A DNA stretch of 64,000 nt. Source: Opitutus sp. (lineage in GTDB: Bacteria > Verrucomicrobiota > Verrucomicrobiia > Opitutales > Opitutaceae). The notes beneath the pieces are model-generated. The model did not search any database. It worked only from the letters and a program-made list of their open reading frames with translations, and was not told where the DNA came from. Made by a program: the position numbers and the translations under genes. Shown in pieces: positions 1 through 9,013 of the stretch. Location: assembly GCA_024707325.1 (NCBI GenBank), contig JANPZY010000001.1, positions 2,108,501 to 2,172,500 on the forward strand, read 5' to 3'. The number at the start of each line of letters is the position of its first letter. Within the stretch, counting starts at the first letter, position 1.

Positions 1-45
1 GTTCGTCGAAGTCCTCTAAGGCTTCCCGGAACGGCTTTCCGAACC

Positions 46-510
46 ATGGCCAACTTCAATAAAGTCTACCTCATCGGCAACCTCACGCGCGATCCCGAGC
101 TGAGAGTCACGCCCAAGGGCACGGCCATCTGCCAGTTCGGACTCGCGGTGAATCGTCAGTTCAAGGACGAGAGCGGCGCCACGCGCGACGAGACGACGTT
201 CGTCGACATCGAAGCCTGGGGCCGTCAGGGCGAGACCATCTCGAAGTATTGCACCAAGGGTCGTCCGCTCTTCGTCGAAGGCCGTCTCAAGCTCGACCAG
301 TGGGAGGACAAGCAAAGCGGCCAGAAGCGCAGCAAACTCAAGGTCGTGCTCGAAGGCTTCCAGTTCCTCGGCGGCCGTGAAGGCGGCGCCCCCGGTGGCG
401 GCGGCGAAAACTTCGACCAAAGCACGCCGGAGCGTTTCTCGCCTCCGCCGCGCCAGGCGAGTTCCCGTCCCCCCGTGGCCGAGAACCTCGACGAAGACGT
501 TCCGTTCTGA
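46..510 (+). CDS. ssb: Single-stranded DNA-binding protein SSB
   Basis: This 154-residue protein coats single-stranded DNA in replication, repair and recombination. An OB-fold core occupies about residues 1-105, beginning MANFNKVYLIGNLTRDPEL, with the family-typical block TTFVDIEAWGRQ. A Gly/Pro-rich flexible linker follows, and the acidic tip LDEDVPF corresponds to the family's DDDIPF partner-binding tail. Length and both ends match bacterial SSB, so the ATG start is secure. The gene stands alone, followed by a strong terminator. Confidence 0.97.
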   Translation: MANFNKVYLIGNLTRDPELRVTPKGTAICQFGLAVNRQFKDESGATRDETTFVDIEAWGRQGETISKYCTKGRPLFVEGRLKLDQWEDKQSGQKRSKLKVVLEGFQFLGGREGGAPGGGGENFDQSTPERFSPPPRQASSRPPVAENLDEDVPF

Positions 511-536
511 TCGGCCTGCAATCAGCGTTCCCTTTC

Positions 537-569
537 AAAGGCGACCCATCTGGGTCGCCTTTTTCTTTT
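537..569 (+). terminator. Rho-independent terminator after ssb
   Basis: A perfect 12-bp stem (AAAGGCGACCCA / TGGGTCGCCTTT) with a 2-nt loop runs into a T-rich tract, 27 bases after the ssb stop. Confidence 0.9.
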
Positions 570-613
570 GGCTGAAAAGCGGTATCCAGAGTTTGGATGC
601 GTGGCGGTGTGAA

Positions 614-723
614 GCGGTGCGCATCTTGTCGCGACCGTGTGCGCACCTTGGCTCGACCCATGCCACACCTTGGCGCGACGTGGTCCGGACATGGTCCCGA
701 AGCGGTGCGGATCTTGTCCCGAC
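614..723. repeat. 22-bp degenerate tandem array, copy 1 (5 units)
   Basis: Five units end in CGAC or a variant at positions 635, 657, 679, 701 and 723, an exact 22-bp spacing. The array has the same orientation as the one at 32118 and is reversed relative to those at 4993 and 54505. It sits in the 349-base gap between ssb and the alpha-galactosidase gene. The remainder of that gap (724-859) shows nothing I can name. Open frames across the array are not protein-like and look spurious. Confidence 0.85.
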
Positions 724-859
724 TCGGAGCATGGACAAGGATCTCAATCACACGAGCAAACCTCACATAGACAGCGAGGGCGCGCGCGGTCCACAATCAG
801 CACTTACCCTCACGTCCGTCGCGACGTTTTCGTTCGTTATCCGTCAGCTCGAACCATCC

Positions 860-2062
860 ATGAAATCCCTCCTTCGTATCGCACTTGGTCTGCTCTTCGC
901 CGGCACGGCGCTGGCGCAAAAGTTCGAGGGCCTCGCCCTCACTCCGCCCATGGGGTGGAACAGCTGGAACACGTTCCACAGTCATATCAACGAGAAGGTC
1001 GTGCGCGAGACGGCCGAGGCGATGATCGCCAATGGCATGCGCGATGCCGGCTACATCTACATCGTCATCGACGACACGTGGTCGCTGAAGGAGCGCGACA
1101 AGGACGGCAATCTCGTGCCCGATCCGGAAAAATTCCCGAGCGGCATGAAGGCGCTGGGCGATTTTCTGCACAGCAAGGGTTTCAAGTTCGGTATCTACGG
1201 CTGTGCGGGCCGCACGACCTGCGGCGGTTATCCTGGCAGCTGGGGCCATGAATTTCAGGACGCGCGCACCTTCGCTTCGTGGGGCGTCGATTATCTCAAA
1301 TACGACTGGTGCGATCACGGCACGGCTGACGCGCGCGACGCCTACAAGCGCATGAGCGAAGCGATCCGCACCGCGGGCCGCCCGGTGGTGTTCAGCCTCT
1401 GCGAATGGGGCCAGAACAAGCCGTGGGAATGGGCCGAGCCGATCGGCCACCTGTGGCGCACGACCGGCGACATCTACGACTCGTTCGACGGTCGCAAAGG
1501 CTGGGAAGCCGGTTGGAAAGTGCTGCTCGATACGCAGACCGATTCCGTCACCAACGTCGGTGTTGACGGCATCAACCAGTTCGCCGGCCCGGGTCACTGG
1601 AACGATCCCGACATGCTTGAAGTGGGCAATCCCGGCCTCACGGTCGCCGAATCCCGCGGCCATTTCTCGATGTGGTGCATGGTCGCCGCGCCGCTCATGG
1701 CCGGCAACGACGTGCGTCACATGTCGCCGGAGATTCGCGCGATCCTCACCGACAAGGAAGCGATCGCGATCAATCAGGACAAAGCGGGCAAGCAGGGCTT
1801 CCGCGCGCTGAAGGAACCCTCGAAGAACATCGAGCTTTGGGCGAAGGAGCTGAGCGATGGCGAGTGGGCCGTTGCCGCGCTCAACACCGCGCCGACCGCG
1901 CAGGATCTCACGATCGAGTGGGATCGCCTCTGGACGATCAGCGGCGTGCGCCAGGTCCGCGATGTGTGGGCCAAGAAGAGCGCGGGCGACACCTCGAAGC
2001 CGCTCACCGTGCGCGTGGAGTCGCACGACGTGGCGCTCTTCCGCCTCTCGGCCGCCAAGTAA
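860..2062 (+). CDS. GH27 alpha-galactosidase, secreted
   Basis: This 400-residue enzyme should release terminal alpha-1,6-galactose from galacto(gluco)mannan or raffinose-type sugars. The start at 860 gives a clean signal peptide (MKSLLRIALGLLFAGTALAQ); longer upstream frames run through repeat DNA and were rejected. GH27 landmarks are PPMGWNSWN near residue 30, the nucleophile block YLKYDWCD (Asp149), AGPGHWNDPDMLEVGN near 242-257, and the INQD block near 300. Asp236 is the likely acid/base by position, which is inference. A beta-sandwich C-terminal domain follows. It is the first gene of a glycosidase cluster and is probably periplasmic, acting before the symporter. Confidence 0.93.
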   Translation: MKSLLRIALGLLFAGTALAQKFEGLALTPPMGWNSWNTFHSHINEKVVRETAEAMIANGMRDAGYIYIVIDDTWSLKERDKDGNLVPDPEKFPSGMKALGDFLHSKGFKFGIYGCAGRTTCGGYPGSWGHEFQDARTFASWGVDYLKYDWCDHGTADARDAYKRMSEAIRTAGRPVVFSLCEWGQNKPWEWAEPIGHLWRTTGDIYDSFDGRKGWEAGWKVLLDTQTDSVTNVGVDGINQFAGPGHWNDPDMLEVGNPGLTVAESRGHFSMWCMVAAPLMAGNDVRHMSPEIRAILTDKEAIAINQDKAGKQGFRALKEPSKNIELWAKELSDGEWAVAALNTAPTAQDLTIEWDRLWTISGVRQVRDVWAKKSAGDTSKPLTVRVESHDVALFRLSAAK

Positions 2063-2074
2063 TTTTTGCCTCAC

Positions 2075-2111
2075 GCGGCGCGACTCACAAAGTCGCGCCG
2101 CTTCTTTTTTT
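2075..2111 (+). terminator. Terminator after alpha-galactosidase
   Basis: An 11-bp stem, GCGGCGCGACT / AGTCGCGCCGC, with a 5-nt loop is followed by TTCTTTTTTT. It separates the GH27 gene from the esterase gene, so read-through or a second promoter would be needed downstream. Confidence 0.88.
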
Positions 2112-2153
2112 GTTCCCCGTTCGTCAGTCCCCAACCCAATCGCTTCTTTTCTT

Positions 2154-3509
2154 ATGCGCTTCACCCCTTGGTCCCGAGTTCTTGCCGTTTTGCTGGCGGT
2201 CATGCCGCCGGCGATGATTGCCGCGACGCCGATCACGCCGGTGCCGCCGCAGGCCAATTTCCGCGTCGCCACCGTGCAGGTGCGCGTCGTGCCGGATCAT
2301 GGCGATTGGACGTATCGCGTCGGTGAGCCGGTGAAGTTCAAAGTCGCGGTCGTGGCGGACAACGTCGCGATCGAAGGCGCCTCGATCACTTACAAGGTCG
2401 CGCCCGACATGATGCCCGGTGCGGAGAAAACCGCGACCGTTCCGCTCGACGGTTTCGTGATCGACGGCGGCACGATGAAGGAGCCCGGCTTCCTGCGCTG
2501 CGTCGTGACGACCGAAGTCGCGGGCAAAACCTACAAAGGCATCGCGACCGCGGCGTTCGAGCCGGAGAAGATTCAGCCGTATCAGACCGAGCCGGAAGAT
2601 TTCGATGCGTTCTGGAAAAAGGGACGCGAGGAGCTCGCGAAGATTCCCGTCGAGCCGATCCTCACGCTGTTGCCCGACCAGTGCACGGACACGGTCAATG
2701 TTTACCACGTCGGCCTTCGCACGATCGGACCCAACTGGACCAAGGTGCCCGCGCGCGTTTTTGGTATTCTCTGCGAGCCGAAGGCTCCGGGAAAATATCC
2801 CGCCGTGCTCAAGGTCCCCGGCGCGGGCGTGCGTCCTTATCCCGGCGACAAAGGTCTCGCCGCGCGCGGCGTGATCACGCTCGAGATCGGCATCCACGGT
2901 ATTCCGGTCAATATGCCCGAGAGCGTTTACGACGCGCTGCAGTCCGCGGCGCTGCTCGGTTACTGGAACTTCAATTTCGATGACAAAGAAAACTTCTACT
3001 ACCGCCGCGTTTATCTGAGCTGCGTGCGCGCGAACGATTTTCTCACCTCGCGCGAAAACTGGGACGGCAAAAACCTCCTCGTGATGGGCGCGAGCCAGGG
3101 CGGACAACTTTCGCTCGTCACCGCCGGCCTCGACGAACGCGTGACCGGCCTCGCCGCGACGCATCCGGCGTTTTGCGACGTCGCCGCCGAGCTGCACGGT
3201 CGCGCGGGTGGCTGGCCGCATCCGTTCATGAATCCCGATGGCACGAAGTCGATCCACGCCACGCCCGCGAAAATCGAGACCGCGCGCTACTACGATGCGG
3301 TCAATTTCGCGAAGCGCATCACGGCGCCGGGCTTCTACAATTGGGGCTACAACGATGACGTCACGCCGCCGACCTCGACCTACGCGGCCTACAACGTCAT
3401 CCGCGCGCCCAAGACGCTCGCGCTCACCCTCGAGCTCGGCCACCAATACACCCCCGAGCAGTGGGAAGCGATCAATGACTGGGTCCTGAAGGCGTTGGCC
3501 CTGAAATAG
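2154..3509 (+). CDS. Acetyl xylan esterase family (CE7) protein, secreted
   Basis: This 451-residue alpha/beta hydrolase carries an N-terminal signal peptide (VLAVLLAVMPPAMIAA). An Ig-like N-terminal domain spans about residues 35-140, followed by the CE7/AXE1 domain, which opens with the family motif PEDFDAFW. The nucleophile elbow GASQGG places the serine at 314. The acid lies in NDDVTPP (Asp401 or Asp402) and the histidine at LGHQY (His430). The role is probably removal of O-acetyl groups from hemicellulose oligosaccharides. CE7 enzymes are often promiscuous, so the exact substrate is open. The start at 2154 was chosen for the signal peptide. Confidence 0.87.
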   Translation: MRFTPWSRVLAVLLAVMPPAMIAATPITPVPPQANFRVATVQVRVVPDHGDWTYRVGEPVKFKVAVVADNVAIEGASITYKVAPDMMPGAEKTATVPLDGFVIDGGTMKEPGFLRCVVTTEVAGKTYKGIATAAFEPEKIQPYQTEPEDFDAFWKKGREELAKIPVEPILTLLPDQCTDTVNVYHVGLRTIGPNWTKVPARVFGILCEPKAPGKYPAVLKVPGAGVRPYPGDKGLAARGVITLEIGIHGIPVNMPESVYDALQSAALLGYWNFNFDDKENFYYRRVYLSCVRANDFLTSRENWDGKNLLVMGASQGGQLSLVTAGLDERVTGLAATHPAFCDVAAELHGRAGGWPHPFMNPDGTKSIHATPAKIETARYYDAVNFAKRITAPGFYNWGYNDDVTPPTSTYAAYNVIRAPKTLALTLELGHQYTPEQWEAINDWVLKALALK

Positions 3510-3544
3510 CTTCACGCTCCGCTTCAACTTCATTCACTGCACCG

Positions 3545-4906
3545 ATGTCATTCTCGAAGGACTTCACGTGGGGCGCAGCCGCTGCGGCCTACCAGATCGA
3601 AGGCGCTTGGAATACCGATGGCCGCGCGCCGTCCGTGTGGGACGTGTTCTCGCACCAGCCCGGCCGCATCTTCGACAACCACAACGGCGACGTGGCCTGC
3701 GATCACTATAACCGCTGGCGCGAAGACGTCGCGTTGCTCCAGGGCCTCGGTGCACACGCTTACCGGCTGTCCTTCTCGTGGCCGCGCATCATCCCGCAGG
3801 GCACGGGCCGCGTGAATGCCAAGGGTCTCGCGTTCTACGATCGGTTGATCGACGGCCTGCTCAAAGCCGGCGTGACGCCGTGGGTGACGCTTTATCACTG
3901 GGATTTGCCGCAGGCCCTCCAGCAGCGCGGCGGTTTTCTCAATCGCGACATGGTCGAGTGGTTCGGCGATTACGCCGCGCTCGTCGCCGATAAATTCGGC
4001 GATCGCGTGAAGCACTGGATGACCTTCAACGAGCCGCCGGTGGTCGTCGGTCTCGGCATGCAGGACGGCGTGTTCGCACCCGGCCTCAAACTGCCGTTTT
4101 CCGACGTGCTGCTCGCCGCGCACCATCTGCTCATGGCGCACGGCAAGGCGGTGCAGGCGCTCCGCGCCGGCTGCTCGGGCAAGGTCAAGATCGCGCTCGC
4201 GCACACCAGCCGCGAGCGTATCCCGTTTTCGAATACGAAGCGCGACATCGAGGCTGCGCGCTCCGATTTCTTCGCGTGCCGCGAGCGCGGTGTGTGGAAT
4301 CTCGCGTGGTGGGCCGACCCGATCGTCTTCGGCCAATATCCCGAGGAGGGCCTGAAGAACTTCGCCGCCGACCTGCCGGCGATCGGCACCGGCGACATGA
4401 AGCTCATCAACCAGAAGACCGACTTCATCGCCTACAACTGCTACACGGGTTGGAAGGTGAAGGCCGGGAAAAACGGCCAGCCCGAGAAGGTGGCCAACGG
4501 GTGGGGCACGGGCAATCCGCGCGGCACGCTGCCGTGGCTCGAGATCGCCGACGAAGCGCTCTACTGGACCGCGAAGTTTCAGACCGAGCGTTACAAGCTC
4601 CCGCTCGTTTTCTCGGAAAACGGCTACTGCAACACCGACTTCGTCCACCTCGATGGCAAGGTCCACGATCCGCAGCGCATTGACTTCCTTGCGCGTTATC
4701 TCCGTGGCATGAAGCGCGCGGTGGCGGAGGGCGTGCCCGTCGCCGGTTATTTCTACTGGTCGATCCTCGACAACTTCGAGTGGTGCGAGGGCTACAAGGA
4801 CCGCTTCGGCCTCGTGCACGTCGATTACCAGACGCAGAAGCGCACGCCGAAGGATTCGTATTACTGGTATCGCGACGTGATCAAAACCAACGGCGCGAAT
4901 CTGTGA
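3545..4906 (+). CDS. GH1 beta-glucosidase
   Basis: This 453-residue GH1 (beta/alpha)8-barrel enzyme hydrolyses beta-linked glucosides and is probably cytoplasmic because no signal peptide is present. It begins FSKDFTWGAAAAAYQIEGAW, the GH1 N-terminal signature. The acid/base Glu163 is in TFNEPP and the nucleophile Glu358 is in FSENGY, a variant of the usual TENG. The C-terminal block YFYWSILDNFEW is family-typical. It follows the esterase gene by 35 bases and probably belongs to the same transcription unit. In a glucomannan context it would remove terminal glucose from mixed Glc-Man oligosaccharides; that role is inferred. Confidence 0.94.
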   Translation: MSFSKDFTWGAAAAAYQIEGAWNTDGRAPSVWDVFSHQPGRIFDNHNGDVACDHYNRWREDVALLQGLGAHAYRLSFSWPRIIPQGTGRVNAKGLAFYDRLIDGLLKAGVTPWVTLYHWDLPQALQQRGGFLNRDMVEWFGDYAALVADKFGDRVKHWMTFNEPPVVVGLGMQDGVFAPGLKLPFSDVLLAAHHLLMAHGKAVQALRAGCSGKVKIALAHTSRERIPFSNTKRDIEAARSDFFACRERGVWNLAWWADPIVFGQYPEEGLKNFAADLPAIGTGDMKLINQKTDFIAYNCYTGWKVKAGKNGQPEKVANGWGTGNPRGTLPWLEIADEALYWTAKFQTERYKLPLVFSENGYCNTDFVHLDGKVHDPQRIDFLARYLRGMKRAVAEGVPVAGYFYWSILDNFEWCEGYKDRFGLVHVDYQTQKRTPKDSYYWYRDVIKTNGANL

Positions 4907-4934
4907 GCGTTGCGTGAGGCGCGAGTCCGGCTTT

Positions 4935-4974
4935 GGGCACAGAGGGCACAAACTCGGACACAGACGGCACGGAG
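4935..4974. repeat. Relic of the TTACACAGAGG inverted-repeat family
   Basis: The stretch with CACAGAGGGCACA, CACAGACGG and CACGGAG resembles one arm of the repeats at 51943 and 59145. No matching opposite arm is nearby, so it looks like a solo, decayed arm. It directly precedes the 22-bp array. Confidence 0.55.
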
Positions 4975-4992
4975 TGGGGAACGACGTTCGAG

Positions 4993-5168
4993 CCACTCCG
5001 TGCAACGTCGAGCCACGGTGCGGACCGAGTCGGGACTAGGTGCGCACTGAGTCGAGCCAAGGTTCGGACACGGTCACGACAAGGTGCGCGCCGAGTCGCG
5101 CCAACGTGCGGCCTGAGTCGCGACCAAGAGCGGACGAGGTTGGGACGAGGTGCGGCTCGAATCGTGAT
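4993..5168. repeat. 22-bp degenerate tandem array, copy 2 (8 units)
   Basis: Eight units end at 5014, 5036, 5058, 5080, 5102, 5124, 5146 and 5168, every spacing exactly 22 bp. A typical unit reads AA, then GGTGCGSACC, then GA, then GTCGSGMC. In the best units both longer blocks are palindromes, and their centres lie about 11 bp apart. The array lies in the 478-base gap between the GH1 and GH130 genes. Confidence 0.9.
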
Positions 5169-5200
5169 CGCAGTCGCTGCCATCGGCGATGGCGTTGGGC

Positions 5201-5339
5201 GAAAACGTTCTCAACGGGCTTGCAAGGCTTCTCATTGTCGCCGGTAAGGGGAGACGGTATCGTGGAGCCCCTTTCCCGATAGTTTGGCCCGCCGGTTGAT
5301 TGTGGCGGGCTTGTCGTCCTGAACGGAAAACGGTCTCAA
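5201..5339. promoter_or_regulatory. Pair of GAAAACGKTCTCAA boxes upstream of the GH130 gene
   Basis: GAAAACGTTCTCAA (5201-5214) and GAAAACGGTCTCAA (5326-5339) differ at one base and are 125 bp apart. The first is near-palindromic around the central CG (10 of 12 positions in GAAAACGTTCTC), the pattern seen in operators of LacI/GalR-type sensor regulators. The second lies 45 bases before the GH130 start. A regulator with a LacI-type sensor domain is encoded at the end of this cluster, but its DNA-binding domain is AraC-type, so the pairing is inference. Confidence 0.4.
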
Positions 5340-5384
5340 TCGAGCCGTTCCCCAGCCAACTGCTCCCCAGCGATACTCTTACCC

Positions 5385-6374
5385 ATGAAGCTCACCATCA
5401 AAGGTCCTGCGATTCCGAATATTCCGTGGCAGCCCCGCCCGGCCGGTAATTCCGACGTGCTTTGGCGCTACGATGCCAACCCGGTGATCGGGCGTCGACC
5501 GCTCCCGCGAGTGACGGGCATCTACAACAGCGCGGTGGTGCCGTGGAAGGACGGTTTCATCGGTGTGTTTCGCACGGAGGGCATGGATCGCGTGCCGCAC
5601 TTGCACGTGGGTCGCAGCTCCGATGGTTACAAGTTCACGTTCGAGCCGAAGCCGATCGACCTGAAATGCGACGACGAGGAAGTGCGTCGCCACGAGTATG
5701 CGTATGACCCGCGCGTGACGGAGATCGACGGCGTGCACTACATCACGTGGTGCAACGGCTATCACGGCCCGACGATCGGCATCGCGAAGACGACGGACTT
5801 CGTGAATTTCGAGCAGCTCGAAAACGCGTTTCTGCCCTACAACCGCAACGGCGTGCTCTTCCCGCGCAAGGTGAACGGAAAGTTCCTGATGCTGAGCCGT
5901 CCGTCCGACACGGGCCACACGCCCTTTGGCGACATTTTCCTGAGCGAGAGCCCCGACATGGTTTACTGGGGCAAGCACCGTCACGTGATGGGCCGCGGCT
6001 GGCCGTGGTTCCAGGGCGTGAAGATCGGCGCGGGTCCGTCGCCCGTCGAAACGAGCGAAGGCTGGCTGTTGATCTACCACGCGGTCACGAGCACCTGCAA
6101 CGGCCTCGTCTATTCGATCAGCGCGATGCTGCTCGATCTCGACCAGCCGTGGAAGGTCATCGCTTCGGCGAATCAGGCGCTGCTGTGTCCAGAAGCTGAA
6201 TACGAGCTCAAAGGCTTCGTGCCCGGCGTGTGCTTCCCGGTCGGCCTGCTGTGCGACTCGGCCACGGGCAAGCTCGCAATCTACTACGGTGCGGCGGACA
6301 CGTTCTCGGCGCTGGCGTTCGGCGACGCCAACGAGATCGTGCAGTTCATCAAGGACAACCCGCTGAAGCGCTGA
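5385..6374 (+). CDS. GH130 beta-mannoside phosphorylase/mannosidase
   Basis: This 329-residue protein has the five-bladed beta-propeller sequence pattern of GH130. Landmarks are the early RYDANPVIGR, the FRTEG block near residue 64, YDPRVTEIDG (the family DPR motif) near 107, and GAGPSPVETSEGWLLIYHAV near 215. GH130 enzymes phosphorolyse or hydrolyse beta-1,4-mannosides, for example Man-Glc or mannooligosaccharides, giving mannose 1-phosphate in the phosphorylase subfamilies. The subfamily cannot be fixed by eye. There is no signal peptide, so it is cytoplasmic. Placement beside a beta-mannosidase and a GPH symporter supports a role in intracellular mannan oligosaccharide breakdown. Confidence 0.88.
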   Translation: MKLTIKGPAIPNIPWQPRPAGNSDVLWRYDANPVIGRRPLPRVTGIYNSAVVPWKDGFIGVFRTEGMDRVPHLHVGRSSDGYKFTFEPKPIDLKCDDEEVRRHEYAYDPRVTEIDGVHYITWCNGYHGPTIGIAKTTDFVNFEQLENAFLPYNRNGVLFPRKVNGKFLMLSRPSDTGHTPFGDIFLSESPDMVYWGKHRHVMGRGWPWFQGVKIGAGPSPVETSEGWLLIYHAVTSTCNGLVYSISAMLLDLDQPWKVIASANQALLCPEAEYELKGFVPGVCFPVGLLCDSATGKLAIYYGAADTFSALAFGDANEIVQFIKDNPLKR

Positions 6375-6400
6375 GCTGAAAATTTGTCTTAGTTCGTTGG

Positions 6401-6431
6401 CGGGCGGGCCCCTGTGGCCCGCCCGTTTTTT
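6401..6431 (+). terminator. Terminator after GH130 gene
   Basis: A GC-rich 10-bp stem, CGGGCGGGCC / GGCCCGCCCG, is followed directly by six T residues. Confidence 0.9.
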
Positions 6432-6538
6432 GCACCGGATGATTTTTTAGTTCGTCAACCCCGGCTTCGTCCGTCGCCAATCGCAGCGATCCCACATTTC
6501 TGCTGCGGCGATTTTTTTTGGTCCCGATCATTTCCCAC

Positions 6539-9013
6539 ATGCACACCCTTCCGCTTTCCTCCTCTTCCTGGCGCTTTCGTGATGCGACGCGCGGTTCCGC
6601 GTGGCGCCCGGCCACCGTGCCCGGCTGCGTGCACACCGATCTGCTGCGGCTGAAGGCTATTCCCGATCCGTTTTGGGCGCACAACGAAGAACAACTGCAG
6701 TGGATCGAGGAACGCGTGTGGGAATATCGCACGACCTTCCGCGTGCCGAAAGCGTTGCTCGATGACGACGCAATCGAACTCGTGTGCGACGGCCTCGACA
6801 CGCTCGCGACCGTGACGCTGAACGGAAAGGAAATCGCGCGCACCGAGAACATGTTCATCGGTTTTCGCTGGGACGTGAAACGTCACCTGCGTGCTGGCGC
6901 GAACGAGCTCGTCGTGCGTTTCGACAGCGCGATGGAGTATATCCGCAACACACGCACGAAGCACGTGCCGCGCGAGTTCAATGATCCCGTCGGCCGCTGC
7001 GTGGTCATCCGCAAGCAGCAGTGTCAGTTTGGTTGGGACTGGGGTCCGCGTTTTGTGACGGCCGGCATCTGGCGCGACATCCGACTTGAAAGCTGGTCGG
7101 GCAATCGTCTCGAGAGCGTGCGCGTGACGCAGGATCACAGTCGCGATGGTGTGGTCGTTCTCAATCTCGCCGCAGAGCTGGCGCGACCGACGAAAAACGT
7201 GGCGCTGCGCTGGACGCTCTCGCTCGATGGCGAAGAGGTGGCGGCCGGCGAGGGCAATCGCATCGACGTGCCGAATCCGCAGCTCTGGTGGCCGAACGGG
7301 CAGGGCGCGCAACCGCTCTACACGCTTCGCGTCGAAGCGCGCGCGGGCGACGCCGAGATCGGAAGCTGGGAGCGCCGCATCGGGCTGCGCACGATCGTGC
7401 TCGATCGTCACGCGGACGAGTGGGGCGAGAGTTTTCAGTTCGTCGTGAACGGCCGGGCAATTTTCGCGAAAGGCGCGAACTGGATTCCGGCGCACACGTT
7501 CGTGGCGAAACTCACGCGCGCCGACTACGAGCGCGATCTGCGCGCTGCGGCGATCGCCCACATGAACATGATTCGTGTGTGGGGCGGCGGCATTTACGAG
7601 AGCGAGCATTTCTACGACGTCTGCGACGAACTCGGTTTGCTCGTGTGGCAGGATTTCATGTTCGCGTGCACGCGGTATCCGGCGGATCGCGCGTTTGTCC
7701 AAAGCTCGAAGGAAGAGGCGGCGTATCAGGCGCGCCGGTTGCGTCATCGCGCGTCGCTCGCGCTGTGGTGCGGCAACAACGAGATCTTCGGCATCAACGC
7801 GCACGAGATGCTGGCCGACGCGCAGAAATACGAGGAGTATGAGGTGCTGTTTCACCGCGCGCTGCCCGAGGCGCTGCGCACGGTGGACGAGGTCACCTCG
7901 TATTGGCCGAGCTCGCCCTGGCGCGGCGACACCGCCGCCGATCACGCGGCCGGCGAGCAGCGCGGCGACACCCATTTCTGGGATGTCTGGCATGCGCGCC
8001 AGCCGGTGAAGGATTACGAGAAGTATGTGTTCCGCTTTGTATCCGAATTTGGGATGCAGAGCTTCAGCTCGCCGGAGACCAACGCGACTTTCTGCCCGCC
8101 GCATTCGGACAACGTGTTCGGGCGCGAGATGGAGAACCACCAGAAGAACCGCGCCGGCAATCAGATCATCCTCGACTATGTCTCGCGCCTCTACCGTTTC
8201 CCGAAGGGGCAGGACGAGCTGATCTATCTCTCGCAGCTGAATCAGGCGTATTGCATGCAGGTGGGCGTGCAGCACTGGCGGCGCAATTCACCGCGCTGCA
8301 TGGGCGCGCTCTACTGGCAGCTGAACGATTGCTGGCCGGTCGCGTCGTGGAGCTCGATCGAATTCACGGGCCGCTGGCGCGCGCTGCATCACGTGGCGAA
8401 GCGCTTCTTCGCCCCGGCGATCGCGGTCGCGCACATGCCGGGCGAGGAACTCACGATCATCGGCAACTATCGCCGCTCGACGATCCACGAAGTGCACCTT
8501 TCGACGATCTACGATGCGCCGGAGCGCGCGAAAGGCGTGCTGCGCTGGGACGTGTTTCACATGAACGGCCGTCGTCTGCTTCGCGGAAAAAAATCCGTGC
8601 AGCTCGAGCCGCGCACGAGCGTGGAGCAGCAGACGATCGAACTCGGGCCGCTGCTCGAGAAACACGGCCGCGAAAATGTCTACCTGCGTCTCGCGCTCGA
8701 CGTGAACGGAGTCGAAGCGAGCTCCGACACGGTGTTCTTCACCGCGCAGCGATTCATGGAGCTGCCGCCGGCGAAAACGAAGGTGCAGATCAAACGCGTG
8801 TCGCCGCGCGAGGCGGAGCTGACGTTTGTTTCGCCCGTGTTTCAGCACCGGTTTGCGTTTGAGCTGCCCGGTCTGGCGCACCTCGCGAGCGACAACTACT
8901 TCGACCTCTATCCGGACGAACCGCGCACGGTGCGCGTGAGCTTCGAGCGCGCGGTGAACGCTGCGCAACTGAAGCGCGCACTGCGCTGGCGATCGCTCGT
9001 CGATACCTATTGA
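6539..9013 (+). CDS. GH2 beta-mannosidase
   Basis: This 824-residue enzyme removes beta-1,4-linked mannose from the non-reducing ends of mannooligosaccharides. A sugar-binding jelly-roll domain comes first (WRFRDATRG..., GCVHTDLL, WEYRTTF), then an Ig-like sandwich, then the catalytic barrel with RVWGGGIYE. The acid/base Glu415 lies in WCGNNE and the nucleophile Glu503 in VSEFG. YWQLNDCWPV is typical of the mannosidase branch of GH2. No signal peptide is visible, which suggests an intracellular enzyme. A TTG at 6518 is an alternative start, but the ATG at 6539 fits the family N-terminus better. Confidence 0.92.
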   Translation: MHTLPLSSSSWRFRDATRGSAWRPATVPGCVHTDLLRLKAIPDPFWAHNEEQLQWIEERVWEYRTTFRVPKALLDDDAIELVCDGLDTLATVTLNGKEIARTENMFIGFRWDVKRHLRAGANELVVRFDSAMEYIRNTRTKHVPREFNDPVGRCVVIRKQQCQFGWDWGPRFVTAGIWRDIRLESWSGNRLESVRVTQDHSRDGVVVLNLAAELARPTKNVALRWTLSLDGEEVAAGEGNRIDVPNPQLWWPNGQGAQPLYTLRVEARAGDAEIGSWERRIGLRTIVLDRHADEWGESFQFVVNGRAIFAKGANWIPAHTFVAKLTRADYERDLRAAAIAHMNMIRVWGGGIYESEHFYDVCDELGLLVWQDFMFACTRYPADRAFVQSSKEEAAYQARRLRHRASLALWCGNNEIFGINAHEMLADAQKYEEYEVLFHRALPEALRTVDEVTSYWPSSPWRGDTAADHAAGEQRGDTHFWDVWHARQPVKDYEKYVFRFVSEFGMQSFSSPETNATFCPPHSDNVFGREMENHQKNRAGNQIILDYVSRLYRFPKGQDELIYLSQLNQAYCMQVGVQHWRRNSPRCMGALYWQLNDCWPVASWSSIEFTGRWRALHHVAKRFFAPAIAVAHMPGEELTIIGNYRRSTIHEVHLSTIYDAPERAKGVLRWDVFHMNGRRLLRGKKSVQLEPRTSVEQQTIELGPLLEKHGRENVYLRLALDVNGVEASSDTVFFTAQRFMELPPAKTKVQIKRVSPREAELTFVSPVFQHRFAFELPGLAHLASDNYFDLYPDEPRTVRVSFERAVNAAQLKRALRWRSLVDTY

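Noticed and set aside
535..850. Proteins encoded across the 22-bp arrays (also at 4881-5280 and 54444-54671)
   Set aside because: Open frames exist on both strands only because the repeats lack stop codons; the peptides are Arg/Ser/Thr-rich repeats and match no genes.
4993..5168. CRISPR array
   Set aside because: The repeats are contiguous 22-bp units with no spacers and are degenerate; no cas genes are present.
5289..5312. Terminator hairpin CCCGCC/GGCGGG after the second array
   Set aside because: Short stem and no T tract.
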